A DNA stretch of 64,000 nt, from assembly GCA_964428355.1 (NCBI GenBank), contig CAYRYU010000007.1, forward strand, positions 62,001-126,000. The letters are read 5' to 3'. Position numbers and translations under genes: made by a program. A model generated the notes under the pieces. The model was not told the origin of the DNA. It did not search any database and worked only from the letters and a program-made list of their open reading frames with translations. Each line of letters starts with the position of its first letter. Position 1 is the stretch's first letter. Source of the DNA: CAYRYU01 sp964428355. GTDB taxonomy: Bacteria > Muiribacteriota > Ozemobacteria > Ozemobacterales > Ozemobacteraceae. Shown here piece after piece: positions 49,923 to 59,328 of the stretch.

Positions 49923-52115
49923 ATGGGTTTCGACATCATCTACATCGTGATAGTGATTTGTGCCGTTGGTCTGCTTTCCGGCGTTGGGGCGTTGGTGGTT
50001 TATCTGAAGTGTTTTCACCAGGTCGCCCAGGGAACCGCCCTTATCAGGAACGGAGCGAGTGGACCTTCGGTCACCTTCTCCGGTTTCCTCGTCTATCCGA
50101 TCATCCACCGCGTTGAACTGATGGACCTTTCGGTCAAGCGGATCGAGATCGACCGTCGCGGCAAGGAGGGCCTGGTCTGCCGTGACAACATGCGGGCAGA
50201 CCTGAAGGTCGCCTTCTTCGTCCGGGTCAACAACACTCCCCAGGCGGTTCTCCAGGTCGCCCAATCGCTGGGCTGCCGCCGGGCCTCGGATCCCGAAGCC
50301 CTGATCGAGCTTTTCGATGCAAAGTTCTCCGAAGCACTCAAGACGGTCGGCAAGAAGTTCGATTTCGTCGATCTGTACACCGAAAGGCAGAAGTTCAAGG
50401 AGGAGATCGTCGAGGTCATCGGCAAGGACCTCAACGGATACGTCCTCGAGGACGCCGCCATCGACTTCCTCGAACAGACCCCGGTCGAGCTTCTGAACCC
50501 CAACAACATCCTCGACTCGGAGGGCATCAAGAAGATCACGGACCTCACGGCGCAGCAGATGGTTCTGGCCAACCAGATCCAGCGGACCAAGGAGAAGACC
50601 ATCGTACGGCAGGACGTCGAGGCCCGGGAAGCGGTTCTCGAGCTCCAGAGGCAGCAGGCGGAAGCCGAACAGAAGCAGCAGCGGGAAATCGCTGCAACCA
50701 TGGCCCGGGAACAGGCCGAAGCCAAGAAGATCCAGCACGAAGAGCGGCTCAAGTCCGAGCGGGCAAGGATCTCGACGGACGAGGAGATCCAGATCGCGGA
50801 GGAAAACAAGAACCGCCAGATCGTCGTCGCCCGGAAGAACAAGGAGCGCACAGAAGCGGTCGAGACCGAGCGGGTCGAAAAGGACCGCCAGATGGAGGTC
50901 ACCGAACGGGAACGGATCGTGACCCTCGCGCAGATCGACAAGAACAAGGCGATCGAGGTCGAGCAGAAGAACATTCAGGAGGTCATCCGGCAGCGCGTGC
51001 AGGTGCAACGCGTGGTCGTCGAAGAGGAAGAGAAGATCAAGGACACCCACGAGTTCGCCACCGCTGAGCGGTCCAAGAAGGTGACCGTCATCAGGGCGGA
51101 AACCGATGCCCAGCAGGCACTGGTCAAGGAGATCAAGAAGGCGGAAGCCGCGCGCGACGCGTCGGTTTTCCAGGCCGAACAGACATCCATCGAGTGGGAA
51201 GCCCAGCGGAAAGCCGCCGAGAAGGAAGCCGAAGCCAAGAAGCTCCTGGCCCTCGCCAAGCAGGCCGAAGTGGCCGCCCCCGGTATGGCCGAGGTCCAGG
51301 TGATGGAATCGAAAGCCGTTGCCATCGAGAAACAGGGAACGGCCGAAGCGGTCGTTCTGGAGAAGAAAGCCCTCGCCGAGGCCAAGGGAACGGAAGCCCG
51401 TGCCCTGGCCCTGGAAAAGCAGGGGCTGGTCGAAGCCAACGTCCTGCAGCAGAAAGCCCTCGCCGAAGCCAAGGGTATCGAAGCCCGCGCCGAAGCGATA
51501 AAGAAGCAGGGCAATTCCGAAGCCGAGGTCATGGAACTGAAATACGTCGCCGAAGCCAAGGGAATCCAGGAGAAGGCGAATTCCATGAAACTCCTCGACG
51601 TCGTGGGACGCGACCACGAGGAGTTCAAACTGCGGCTGGCCAAGGAGAAGGACATCGAGCTGGCCGAGATCAAGGCCAACATCGACATCGCCGAGGACCG
51701 GGCCCGGATCGTTTCGGAAGCGCTCAAATCCGCCAAGATCGAGATCCTCGGCGGGGAAACGACCTTCTTCGACAAGATCGTCAGCGCGACCGTGGCGGGA
51801 AAATCGATCGACAGGGTGGTGGAGAGCAGCCGTTCCCTCACCTCGATCAGGGACACCTTCTTCACGGGAGACCCCGAGGTTTTCCGTGACCGTCTCCGGA
51901 AGCTTGTTTCGATGGTGAACGTTTCCACGGAAGATCTGAAGAACCTTTCCGTGACCGCCCTACTTTCCAAAATGCTGGTTGGAGCTTCGGACTCCAACAT
52001 CCAGGAGGCGATCCGGGGGATGATCGACAACGCCGGCTCTCTCGGACTGTCGGACAAACTGGTCGGAACGCTCCTCGCCCTCCCCACGAAAGCGGATCGG
52101 AAAACCGACAAGTAG
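49923..52115 (+). CDS. Flotillin (YqiK-like SPFH protein)
   Basis: 730 residues with AAGGAGG nine bases before the ATG. A membrane segment spans ~4-28 (IIYIVIVICAVGLLSGVGAL). The SPFH domain (~35-200) contains VYLKCFHQVAQGTALIRNGA and FLVYPIIHRVELMDLSVKRI. A very long Glu/Ala/Lys-rich helical flotillin region follows (~230-600), with repeated EAK-type heptads such as AEAKGIEARAEAIKKQGNSE. Flotillins oligomerise into large membrane cages or scaffolds. The C-terminal ~110 residues are helical (LSDKLVGTLLALPTKAD). Together with the YqiJ-like partner upstream and the AAA+ ATPase 35 bases downstream it forms one operon. Confidence 0.93.
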   Translation: MGFDIIYIVIVICAVGLLSGVGALVVYLKCFHQVAQGTALIRNGASGPSVTFSGFLVYPIIHRVELMDLSVKRIEIDRRGKEGLVCRDNMRADLKVAFFVRVNNTPQAVLQVAQSLGCRRASDPEALIELFDAKFSEALKTVGKKFDFVDLYTERQKFKEEIVEVIGKDLNGYVLEDAAIDFLEQTPVELLNPNNILDSEGIKKITDLTAQQMVLANQIQRTKEKTIVRQDVEAREAVLELQRQQAEAEQKQQREIAATMAREQAEAKKIQHEERLKSERARISTDEEIQIAEENKNRQIVVARKNKERTEAVETERVEKDRQMEVTERERIVTLAQIDKNKAIEVEQKNIQEVIRQRVQVQRVVVEEEEKIKDTHEFATAERSKKVTVIRAETDAQQALVKEIKKAEAARDASVFQAEQTSIEWEAQRKAAEKEAEAKKLLALAKQAEVAAPGMAEVQVMESKAVAIEKQGTAEAVVLEKKALAEAKGTEARALALEKQGLVEANVLQQKALAEAKGIEARAEAIKKQGNSEAEVMELKYVAEAKGIQEKANSMKLLDVVGRDHEEFKLRLAKEKDIELAEIKANIDIAEDRARIVSEALKSAKIEILGGETTFFDKIVSATVAGKSIDRVVESSRSLTSIRDTFFTGDPEVFRDRLRKLVSMVNVSTEDLKNLSVTALLSKMLVGASDSNIQEAIRGMIDNAGSLGLSDKLVGTLLALPTKADRKTDK

Positions 52116-52150
52116 GCCGTCCCGCCCTTTGGCGACAGGGATAGCGACCG

Positions 52151-55100
52151 ATGACAGAAAACAAGCCAACCCAGGATGCTCCCGGGGCCCCCCCGGCCCC
52201 TTCCGCGCCCCAACCGGACGGCCTCGACCGCGGAACCTACGAGGTAATCCGGAACCGGCTGCTGACGCAGGGGAAAGCCCTTCGCGAGCGGCTGGACAAG
52301 CTGAACGTCTCGCGGAAGGAGACGTTCGGCTCGATCGAACTCACGCTGTTGAGCACGGAGCGGATCCAGACCCCGCACAACTGCGTCCCGCGCGATATGG
52401 TTCCGGTCGGGAACAGGTTCATCTTCGGGTACAACGTCTTCTTCGGCCTGAAATCGGAGACCCGGATCTCCGACGTTTTCGCCGTTTACGAGTTCAACAA
52501 CGGGAACTTCCGGGAACTGCCCCTCGACCTCATCTCCAACTCCTCCTTCGAAAGCGATTTCAAGGATTTGTACAAGTATTACAAACAGACGAGGTTCGCC
52601 AAGTTCGCCGTCATAGGCCCTCACCTGTTCATGATCTTCCAGGTCGGACGGACTCCCGAGGATATCAAGACCTTCAAATGGGCGATCCACGAAGACCGCC
52701 TCGAGTATCTCGACAACCGGAGCGATCACCAGTACAAGCTTCCCCCCCAGCACGAGTTCGAATGGGTCCGCACCCACCGCGATCTCCACCGGTTCGGCAC
52801 CCATCCGCACATCTCCATCGAAGACCGTATCTTCGTCGAAACGGTGGGCGGCGACCTGACGATCAAGATAGAGGACAACACCGAAACCGGCGAGGGAATC
52901 TACTCGGAACCCGTCGTCGACAAGGACCAGACACTCGATGACGCCGAGATCTTCTACGCCTCCCTCGGCAACCTGATCCTCCTCAAGATCCGGCCCTACC
53001 AGGAAAAGGATTTCCGCTACATCGTCTACAGCGAGAAGATCCGCCGCGCCATCAGGCTCGATGCGATCGCGAACGCCTGCGTCCTGCTTCCCGACAACCA
53101 GGGAATCATCTATTCCCACGGATACTATCTGCAGAACGGCGAGCACAAGGAATACGAGGGCGACATCTCCGGCTTGAAGTTCGAAAGGTTGCTTCCCTCC
53201 CCCAACGGAGAAGATTTCCTCTACATGTTCCACAACCCCTCCGCCGGGATGTACATACTGCTTTCGTACAACCTCATCGAACAGAAAGTCGACAATCCGC
53301 TGATATGCGGTGGGTACTCCCTGTTCGAAGACGGCAAGATGATCAACTTCAAGGAGGCGCGGGAAGCCAGCAAGCACCACTCGATCCAGGTCTGGCAGAC
53401 CCCCTACGTCGGCCCCAACTACGTCGCCCCCGCCAAGCAGGATTCCCTATTGTACAAAATCGGGAATCGCGACATCGTACGGTGCATGGCCGAGATGCGG
53501 GAGGTGATTTCGCTCTGCGAGCGCGACGACACCTTCGCCAACCTCTACCTCGACATCGTCAAGAAGACCGGGGACATCCTGGACGCCTATTTCTGGGTCG
53601 ACAAGCCGGAAGCGTTCAACCCCCGCGAGATCATTCTCGGCATCAAGGAAACCGCCCACAAGGCCGTCGACGAGTTCGACAAGGTGAACCGCATCCGGAA
53701 GGCAACNNNNNNNNNNNNNNNNNNNNNNNNNNNNNNNNNNNNNNNNNNNNNNNNNNNNNNNNNNNNNNNNNNNNNNNNNNNNNNNNNNNNNNNNNNNNNN
53801 NNNNNNGCCAGGGTCGAGAGCCTGAAAACGGGTGCCGAAGCCAAGGTCGCCGACAAGGAAGCACTTGAAGCATCGAATGAGCTCCAGATGCTGATCGAGA
53901 TCGTGGGCAACCTGAAGATCGAGGACGCCGTCCAGCGGACACGGATCATCGACGCCATCTCCCTGGTTTTCGCCCAGCTCAACCAGATCCGTGCGGGAAT
54001 AAAACAGCGATCCCAGGAACTCGCCGTCGTCGAGGGACAGGCTGAATTCTCCTCCCAGGTGAAGCTCCTCACACAGAGCATCGTCAATGCGATCGACGTC
54101 TGCGACTCACCCGAAAAGTGCGACGAGATGCTGACCAAGGTCATGGTCCAGATCGAGGAGCTGGAGGGCAAGTTCGCGGATTTCGACAAGTTCGTGATCG
54201 CCCTCTCCGAGAAACGCCAGGAAGCCTACGGTGCTTTCGAATCGCGCAAGGTCGCGCTCGTCGAGGCCCGGACGAAACGCGCGAGCGGCCTCATGACCGC
54301 GGCCGAACGGATCCTCAAGGGCGTCGAAAGCAGGGCATCCAAGTTCCAATCCCCCAATGAAATCCACGGATTCTTCGCTTCCGACCTCATGGTCGACAAG
54401 ATCCGCGACATCGTCGGACAGCTCCGCGGTCTGCACGACTCGGTCAAGGCCGACGATCTCGAAACCAGGTTGAAGACCCTCCGCGAAGAGGCCATCCGCC
54501 AACTCAAGGACAGGCAGGAACTGTTTTTGGACGGCGAGAACATCCTGAAGCTGGGAAACCACCGGTTTTCCGTGAACCGGCAGCCCCTCGACCTCACGAC
54601 CGTTGTCCGTGACGGGGAGATGTACTTCCACCTTACCGGAACCAACTTCTTCGAAAAGGTCGCCCATCCCGATTTCGCCGGGTTCCGGCCTTTCTGGAAC
54701 CAGGAAACCGTGTCGGAAAACGACACGGTCTATCGCGGGGAATACCTGGCCTATTGCGCGTTCAAAGAGCTCGAGAGCGGCCCCCCCGACTCGGTTTCCC
54801 GCCTGAACTCGGCTCCCCCCATGGAAGTCTTCCGGTTCATCCAGAACTTCATGGCCCCGAGATACTCGGAAGGCTACACGAAAGGGGTGCACGATCACGA
54901 TGCCGCGCTGATCCTGAAAACCCTCGTCGAGATCGCCCCTTCCGTAGGGCTCCTCAGATACTCCCCCTCCGCCCGGACCCTGGCGGAATTATTCTGGAAG
55001 GAGATGGCCAGATCGTCTTTTTTCTGGAGCCAGCTGGGCGAGGATTCCGCGAAAAGCGTCCTGGAGGCCAAACTCCAGGGTGTCGGGGCTGCGGCAAGGC

Positions 55101-56947
55101 TGTTCCCGGGTTCCGACAAAACCTCGGAGTTCCGCAACGACCTCGCCTCGCAGATCAAGAGCTTTGCCCAGAAGCATTCCGTGTTTCCCCCCAGGCTGGT
55201 GGGAGAGGCGGCGGAGTTCCTTTTCATCTCGCTCTCGCGGGGAATTCCCTTCCCGATCAGCCGGGAAGCGGCCGAGATCGTCAAGGCCTTCCATGCCCAC
55301 CTCCGGGAAAAGGGAAGCTACGAGGAGTTCCGCTCCTCCACCGACAGGATCAAACGGGACACCGGGGCGGTGTTCCTCCTTTTCCGGACATGGATGGAAG
55401 GTTTTCTCGCGGAAGAACCGCGGCCCGACGGTCTCCTTTTCCTGGACGAAGCTGCCTGGCTCCTGTTCGAAGAGACGGTTGACCCGGTGAGAGTCGGTCG
55501 CCATCCGGTCTCCCGGGACCTCGAAGGTCTCGTCGGAAGCCACGCCCTGGTCGAAAAGGGGAAATACCGCTTCCAATTCAACTCCTTCATGAGCCGGCTT
55601 TCCCGGTTCCAAGAGGAGTCGGTCCCACGTTACGAAGCATTCCTTTCGTTGAAAAAAGCCCTTTCCGGTGAGAAACGGGCCGAACTGAAACTCGAGGAGT
55701 TCAAGGCGCGCGTCCTCACCACGTTCGTCCGGAACAAGCTTCTCGACCAGGTCTTCCTCCCGTTGATCGGATCGAACCTGGCAAAACAGCTCGGAACCGC
55801 CGGGGACGACAAGCAGACAGACAGGATGGGCCTCCTGCTGCTGATCTCCCCACCCGGATACGGCAAAACGACTCTCATGGAGTATGTCGCCAACCGGCTC
55901 GGGGTGGTCTTCATCAAGGTGAACGGACCCGCGATCGGGAACAAGGTCACCTCGCTCGACCCGGCCGAAGCCCCCTTCGCCAGCGCACGGGAGGAACTCA
56001 ACAAGCTGAACCTCTCACTGGTGATGGGTGATAACGTGATGATCTATGTGGACGACATCCAGCACTGTTCTCCCGAGTTTCTGGAAAAATTCATCTCTCT
56101 CTGCGACGCCCAGCGCAAGATCGAAGGCGTGTTCCAGGGGAAGAGCAGGACTTTCGACCTCCGGGGCCGGAAGGTTGCCGTCGTGATGGCGGGCAACCCC
56201 TACACCGAGAGCGGCGAAAGATTCCAGATCCCGGACATGCTCGCCAACCGGGCCGACACATTCAACCTCGGCGACATCGTGGGCGGAGCCGAGGACAGTT
56301 TCCGGATGAGCTACCTGGAAAACGCCGCAGGCTCCAACCCCGTCCTTTCCCGGCTCGCTTCCTCGAGCCCGAAAGATCTTCAGGCCGTGATCCGCCTCGC
56401 GGAAACCGGGGGGAGGGAGAACGTCGAACTCGAGGGAGGGGTTCCCCTCGAGGAGGTCCAGGAATGCGTCAACACGATGAAGAAGCTTGTCCGGGTCAGG
56501 GATGTAGTTCTGGCCGTGAACCGCGAGTATATTGCGTCCGCGGCCCAGGCCGACGCCTACCGCACCCAGCCCCCTTTCAAGCTCCAGGGTTCGTATCGCA
56601 ACATGAACCGGATGGCCGAGAAGATCCTCCCGATCATGAATGATGCGGAAGTGGAGGAGCTGATAGCGGGACATTACCAGAACGAGGCTCAGACCCTCAC
56701 GACCGGGGCGGAGTTCAACCTGCTCCGGTTCAAGGAGTTGCTCGGAAAACTCTCGGCGGATGAGGGGGCACGCCTCGAGGAGATCCGGAAAACCTTCAAA
56801 AAGAACCAGATGCTGAAGGGAGTGGGCTCGGAAGACCGAATCGGCCAACTGATCGCCCAGCTTTCGACCTTCGAGCAGGGCCTGGACGGAATCCGCCAGG
56901 TCCTTTCCCAGGGGCTGACAAACCTCACTGACAAGAAGAAGAAGTGA
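52151..56947 (+). CDS. Giant AAA+ ATPase (DNA repair ATPase type), interrupted by an N gap
   Basis: About 1598 residues if the 100 N are taken literally; the true length is unknown because the gap is at 53707-53806. The N-terminal ~420 residues are beta-rich (GNRFIFGYNVFFGLKSETRI; ISVDR-like repeats), matching the DUF3686 region of so-called DNA repair ATPases. A long coiled-coil follows on both sides of the gap (~500-730). The AAA+ module spans ~1215-1480, with Walker A PPGYGKTT (~1233-1240), Walker B MIYVDDIQ (~1298) and sensor 1 VVMAGNPYTESGERF (~1347). The C-terminal region is helical. Related giant ATPases are found next to flotillins, but their function is unproven. A role in remodelling membrane or DNA complexes on the flotillin scaffold is inference. 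Confidence 0.88.
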   Translation: MTENKPTQDAPGAPPAPSAPQPDGLDRGTYEVIRNRLLTQGKALRERLDKLNVSRKETFGSIELTLLSTERIQTPHNCVPRDMVPVGNRFIFGYNVFFGLKSETRISDVFAVYEFNNGNFRELPLDLISNSSFESDFKDLYKYYKQTRFAKFAVIGPHLFMIFQVGRTPEDIKTFKWAIHEDRLEYLDNRSDHQYKLPPQHEFEWVRTHRDLHRFGTHPHISIEDRIFVETVGGDLTIKIEDNTETGEGIYSEPVVDKDQTLDDAEIFYASLGNLILLKIRPYQEKDFRYIVYSEKIRRAIRLDAIANACVLLPDNQGIIYSHGYYLQNGEHKEYEGDISGLKFERLLPSPNGEDFLYMFHNPSAGMYILLSYNLIEQKVDNPLICGGYSLFEDGKMINFKEAREASKHHSIQVWQTPYVGPNYVAPAKQDSLLYKIGNRDIVRCMAEMREVISLCERDDTFANLYLDIVKKTGDILDAYFWVDKPEAFNPREIILGIKETAHKAVDEFDKVNRIRKAXXXXXXXXXXXXXXXXXXXXXXXXXXXXXXXXXXARVESLKTGAEAKVADKEALEASNELQMLIEIVGNLKIEDAVQRTRIIDAISLVFAQLNQIRAGIKQRSQELAVVEGQAEFSSQVKLLTQSIVNAIDVCDSPEKCDEMLTKVMVQIEELEGKFADFDKFVIALSEKRQEAYGAFESRKVALVEARTKRASGLMTAAERILKGVESRASKFQSPNEIHGFFASDLMVDKIRDIVGQLRGLHDSVKADDLETRLKTLREEAIRQLKDRQELFLDGENILKLGNHRFSVNRQPLDLTTVVRDGEMYFHLTGTNFFEKVAHPDFAGFRPFWNQETVSENDTVYRGEYLAYCAFKELESGPPDSVSRLNSAPPMEVFRFIQNFMAPRYSEGYTKGVHDHDAALILKTLVEIAPSVGLLRYSPSARTLAELFWKEMARSSFFWSQLGEDSAKSVLEAKLQGVGAAARLFPGSDKTSEFRNDLASQIKSFAQKHSVFPPRLVGEAAEFLFISLSRGIPFPISREAAEIVKAFHAHLREKGSYEEFRSSTDRIKRDTGAVFLLFRTWMEGFLAEEPRPDGLLFLDEAAWLLFEETVDPVRVGRHPVSRDLEGLVGSHALVEKGKYRFQFNSFMSRLSRFQEESVPRYEAFLSLKKALSGEKRAELKLEEFKARVLTTFVRNKLLDQVFLPLIGSNLAKQLGTAGDDKQTDRMGLLLLISPPGYGKTTLMEYVANRLGVVFIKVNGPAIGNKVTSLDPAEAPFASAREELNKLNLSLVMGDNVMIYVDDIQHCSPEFLEKFISLCDAQRKIEGVFQGKSRTFDLRGRKVAVVMAGNPYTESGERFQIPDMLANRADTFNLGDIVGGAEDSFRMSYLENAAGSNPVLSRLASSSPKDLQAVIRLAETGGRENVELEGGVPLEEVQECVNTMKKLVRVRDVVLAVNREYIASAAQADAYRTQPPFKLQGSYRNMNRMAEKILPIMNDAEVEELIAGHYQNEAQTLTTGAEFNLLRFKELLGKLSADEGARLEEIRKTFKKNQMLKGVGSEDRIGQLIAQLSTFEQGLDGIRQVLSQGLTNLTDKKKK
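53707..53806. other. Assembly gap, 100 N, inside the AAA+ ATPase gene
   Basis: Exactly 100 N, a scaffolder placeholder. The flanks share no overlap that I can see, unlike the gap at 63159, so sequence is really missing. The frame continues across 100 N by chance or because the true gap is a multiple of three plus one. Confidence 0.98.
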
Positions 56948-57042
56948 TCCCGGGCGGGCTCTCCCTCCCCGCGGCCCAAGGTCGATCCGTTGGGTGACCG
57001 GTCAACTTTACTCAGGACAAAGATTCCTTGGAGGGTGCCGTT

Positions 57043-58059
57043 TTGTCGGAGAATCTGAAAAAGTTCATCACCCTTTCCCCGTTCGTTGTTTTCCTTCTCT
57101 GGGTCGCCCTCCATCAACCAATGGGCTGCTATGACGGCCCGGGATCCTGGAGAGGCGGCCGCTGCGCCATGGGCAGGAAGTATCTTGGAAAGGTGATCAA
57201 CCGGTACAATTTCTGCCACCCTGTTCCGATCGTCACGATCGATGAACCCCTCATCCAGAAGCTGATCGACGAGGGATACTTTCGGGATGAAACCTTCTGC
57301 CCCGACGACGCCTATCTCGTTTTGTGTTCTGGAGGCTATCTTCCAGACCCCCCCACAAAATGGCAGATCTTCCTGGATGACATCCAGTTCCGGCTCAGGG
57401 AGAACGTTTTCCTTCCCCTCCCGCTCCTTTCCACGATCGGAGGGGCCTCCTGGCATGACCCGGGAACCTTCATGCTTGCCACGAGCCCATTCGGCCTGAA
57501 GATCAACTGTTCGGTGCACGGGGAGGGCACTTCCATCCCGCCGGTTCCTCTACCGTCTCTTCCCACCAGCCAATCCGATCTTCTTCTGGCGATTTGCCAG
57601 GGGAAAGCGAGCGATGTCTTCCGCCTTCTCGAGCAGGGCGTCCCGATTCCCGAGACCACCGTCGAGGGAAGGGACCCGTTGGCCATCGCAGCACACTACG
57701 GACATTTTGACGTGGTACGCAGGTTCCTGGATGACCTTCCCCCAGAATCACGGAAGGAAGCCGCCAACCGCTTGCTGCCGGAGACGCTCGAGTTCGAGTG
57801 GACCGATGTTGCCAGCCATCTCGTCGACCTCGGGGCGGAAGTCGACCAGCGGAAAAGCGGCGGCCAGGAGACGCTTCTATTCGTTGCCATACAGGAGCAG
57901 CGGCCCGAATTCGTCAGGTTCCTGGTCAGCGCGGGAGCGGACCTGACCGCTTCGGTGAACGGGATGACTCCACTGGGAAGGGCTCGCGCGCAGGCCGGTG
58001 TAATGAACCCCGTCCGGAACGCGATCATCGGCATCATCGAGCGGGCGGGCGGAAAATAG
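57043..58059 (+). CDS. Exported ankyrin-repeat protein
   Basis: 338 residues from the TTG at 57043, with GGAGGG seven bases upstream. An N-terminal hydrophobic segment (FITLSPFVVFLLWVALHQPM) suggests export, and C29 could be a lipid site. Residues ~30-165 form a Cys-containing domain I do not recognise. From ~175 ankyrin-type repeats run to the end: SDLLLAICQGKASDVFRLLE, GRDPLAIAAHYGHFDVVRRF, GGQETLLFVAIQEQRPEFVR and GADLTASVNGMTPLGRARAQ. It lies about 100 bases after the ATPase gene with no terminator seen, so read-through is possible. Ankyrin proteins bind other proteins; the target is unknown. Confidence 0.85.
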   Translation: MSENLKKFITLSPFVVFLLWVALHQPMGCYDGPGSWRGGRCAMGRKYLGKVINRYNFCHPVPIVTIDEPLIQKLIDEGYFRDETFCPDDAYLVLCSGGYLPDPPTKWQIFLDDIQFRLRENVFLPLPLLSTIGGASWHDPGTFMLATSPFGLKINCSVHGEGTSIPPVPLPSLPTSQSDLLLAICQGKASDVFRLLEQGVPIPETTVEGRDPLAIAAHYGHFDVVRRFLDDLPPESRKEAANRLLPETLEFEWTDVASHLVDLGAEVDQRKSGGQETLLFVAIQEQRPEFVRFLVSAGADLTASVNGMTPLGRARAQAGVMNPVRNAIIGIIERAGGK

Positions 58060-58115
58060 AAAGCCGGGCAAGGCCATCCCTTTCATTTCCGGGAGCGTTG
58101 TGGTTAAATCCGGGA

Positions 58116-58892
58116 ATGCCCGCGCCTGAAAAAACCCACCTGATTCCCGCTTCGAATTCCCAGGACCTTCGGGTTCTGATGGATTTCCTGAGCATGTCGC
58201 CGGGCAAATCCGAGGAGGTCTTCGGGAAGTTCAGGAACCTCCCCGGGGCCGTTCACAGGGGAAGCGGACTACGACAGTTCCTTTTCGTTGGCGGGAAGCG
58301 GGGGGATCGCGTGCTTCTCGTTGCCCACGCAGACACTTTCTGGGACGAAGAGTACAACCATGGGACGGTAGAAAGGCAGGAAATCGCCGACGAAGCGGGG
58401 GTTCTCCGAAATCTTGCAGGGGGCCTGGGAGCGGATGACCGCGCCGGCTGCGCAATGTTGTGGCTGCTCCGGGATCTGGGGCACTCGCTCCTGGTCACCA
58501 GCGGGGAGGAAAGGGGGGGCGTCGGAAGCCGGTGGCTGATGAGCGATAACGCTGATGTCGCGAGGGAAATCAACGCCTCCCACCGGTTCGTGGTCCAGCT
58601 CGACCGGAGGAACGCGCGGGATTTCAAATGCTATTCCGTCGGGACGGATGATTTCCGGAGCTACATTGCCGCCGTCACGGGCTTTTCCGAGCCCGACCGG
58701 GAATGTTTCACCGATATCGTCACGCTCTGTCGCGAGATCCCGGGAGTCAACCTCAGCATCGGGTATCGGAACGAACACACATCCAGCGAGATCCTTGTGG
58801 CAGCTGACTGGCTCAACTCTCTTGCACTCTGCCGTCGATGGCTGTCAAGCCCCGGCCTCCCTGGTTTCAGCCTCCCCTCACCCATCGCATGA
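58116..58892 (+). CDS. M20/M28/M42-like zinc metallopeptidase
   Basis: 258 residues from the ATG at 58116. The two-metal exopeptidase ligands are visible in order: LLVAHADTFWDEE (His/Asp), GGLGADDRAGCAMLWLL (bridging Asp), SGEERGGVGSRWL (catalytic Glu pair), SVGTDDFRSY (Asp) and GYRNEHTSSEIL (His). The layout is that of compact M28/M20-like aminopeptidases without the dimerisation domain. The first 30 residues hold no signal peptide, so it is cytoplasmic. The ribosome-binding site is weak (CCGGGA). Substrates are probably peptides or amino-acid conjugates. Confidence 0.85.
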   Translation: MPAPEKTHLIPASNSQDLRVLMDFLSMSPGKSEEVFGKFRNLPGAVHRGSGLRQFLFVGGKRGDRVLLVAHADTFWDEEYNHGTVERQEIADEAGVLRNLAGGLGADDRAGCAMLWLLRDLGHSLLVTSGEERGGVGSRWLMSDNADVAREINASHRFVVQLDRRNARDFKCYSVGTDDFRSYIAAVTGFSEPDRECFTDIVTLCREIPGVNLSIGYRNEHTSSEILVAADWLNSLALCRRWLSSPGLPGFSLPSPIA

Positions 58893-59055
58893 CCATCATC
58901 CGATGCGCCATCCTCCTGTGTCCATTGCCCTGGAAAACTCCTTTTTCCAGGGGCGAAGGCGGATAGGCTTCTTCTTGCCCGGGGAAAGGAATTGTTGTAC
59001 ATTTGCCTGCAGATTTGTCAAAACAAATCCCGAGACATCTTTCAGGAGGAAGACC

Positions 59056-59322
59056 GTGAAAATCGAAGTCAGGAAACCGACCAAGGACGAGCTCGAGAAA
59101 CTGGGCGTGAAGACGTGGGGAATCTGGACCTGCGAACCCAAGACTTTCGATTGGCACTACGACGACCAAGAGACATGCCTGATTCTCGAAGGAAAAGTGA
59201 CCGTCAAAGCCGGAAAGGAAGAGGTGAACTTCGGAAAGGGCGATCTGGTTGTTTTCCCAAAGGGTCTGTCCTGCGTCTGGACGGTTCACGAGACGGTTAA
59301 AAAGCACTACCGGTTCGGGTGA
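59056..59322 (+). CDS. Small cupin-domain protein
   Basis: 88 residues from the GTG at 59056, with AGGAGGAAGACC upstream. One cupin barrel is seen: IWTCEPKTFDWHYDDQETCL, then ILEGKVTVKAGKEEV, FGKGDLVVFPKGLSCVWTVH and a basic tail. The EGKVTV and GDLVVFPKG motifs are characteristic. The metal-binding pattern is H..Q/E..H, with one likely ligand (Gln) unusual. It ends six bases before the CorA-type gene, so the pair is probably an operon. Short cupins of this kind often bind small organic ligands. Confidence 0.88.
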   Translation: MKIEVRKPTKDELEKLGVKTWGIWTCEPKTFDWHYDDQETCLILEGKVTVKAGKEEVNFGKGDLVVFPKGLSCVWTVHETVKKHYRFG

Positions 59323-59328
59323 AACCTG

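Noticed and set aside
49899..51617. 572-codon open frame on the minus strand, opposite the flotillin
   Set aside because: It is the antisense shadow of the Glu/Ala/Lys heptads (reads as Leu/Phe/Gly repeats), with no ribosome-binding site. Long antisense frames are expected at this GC content.
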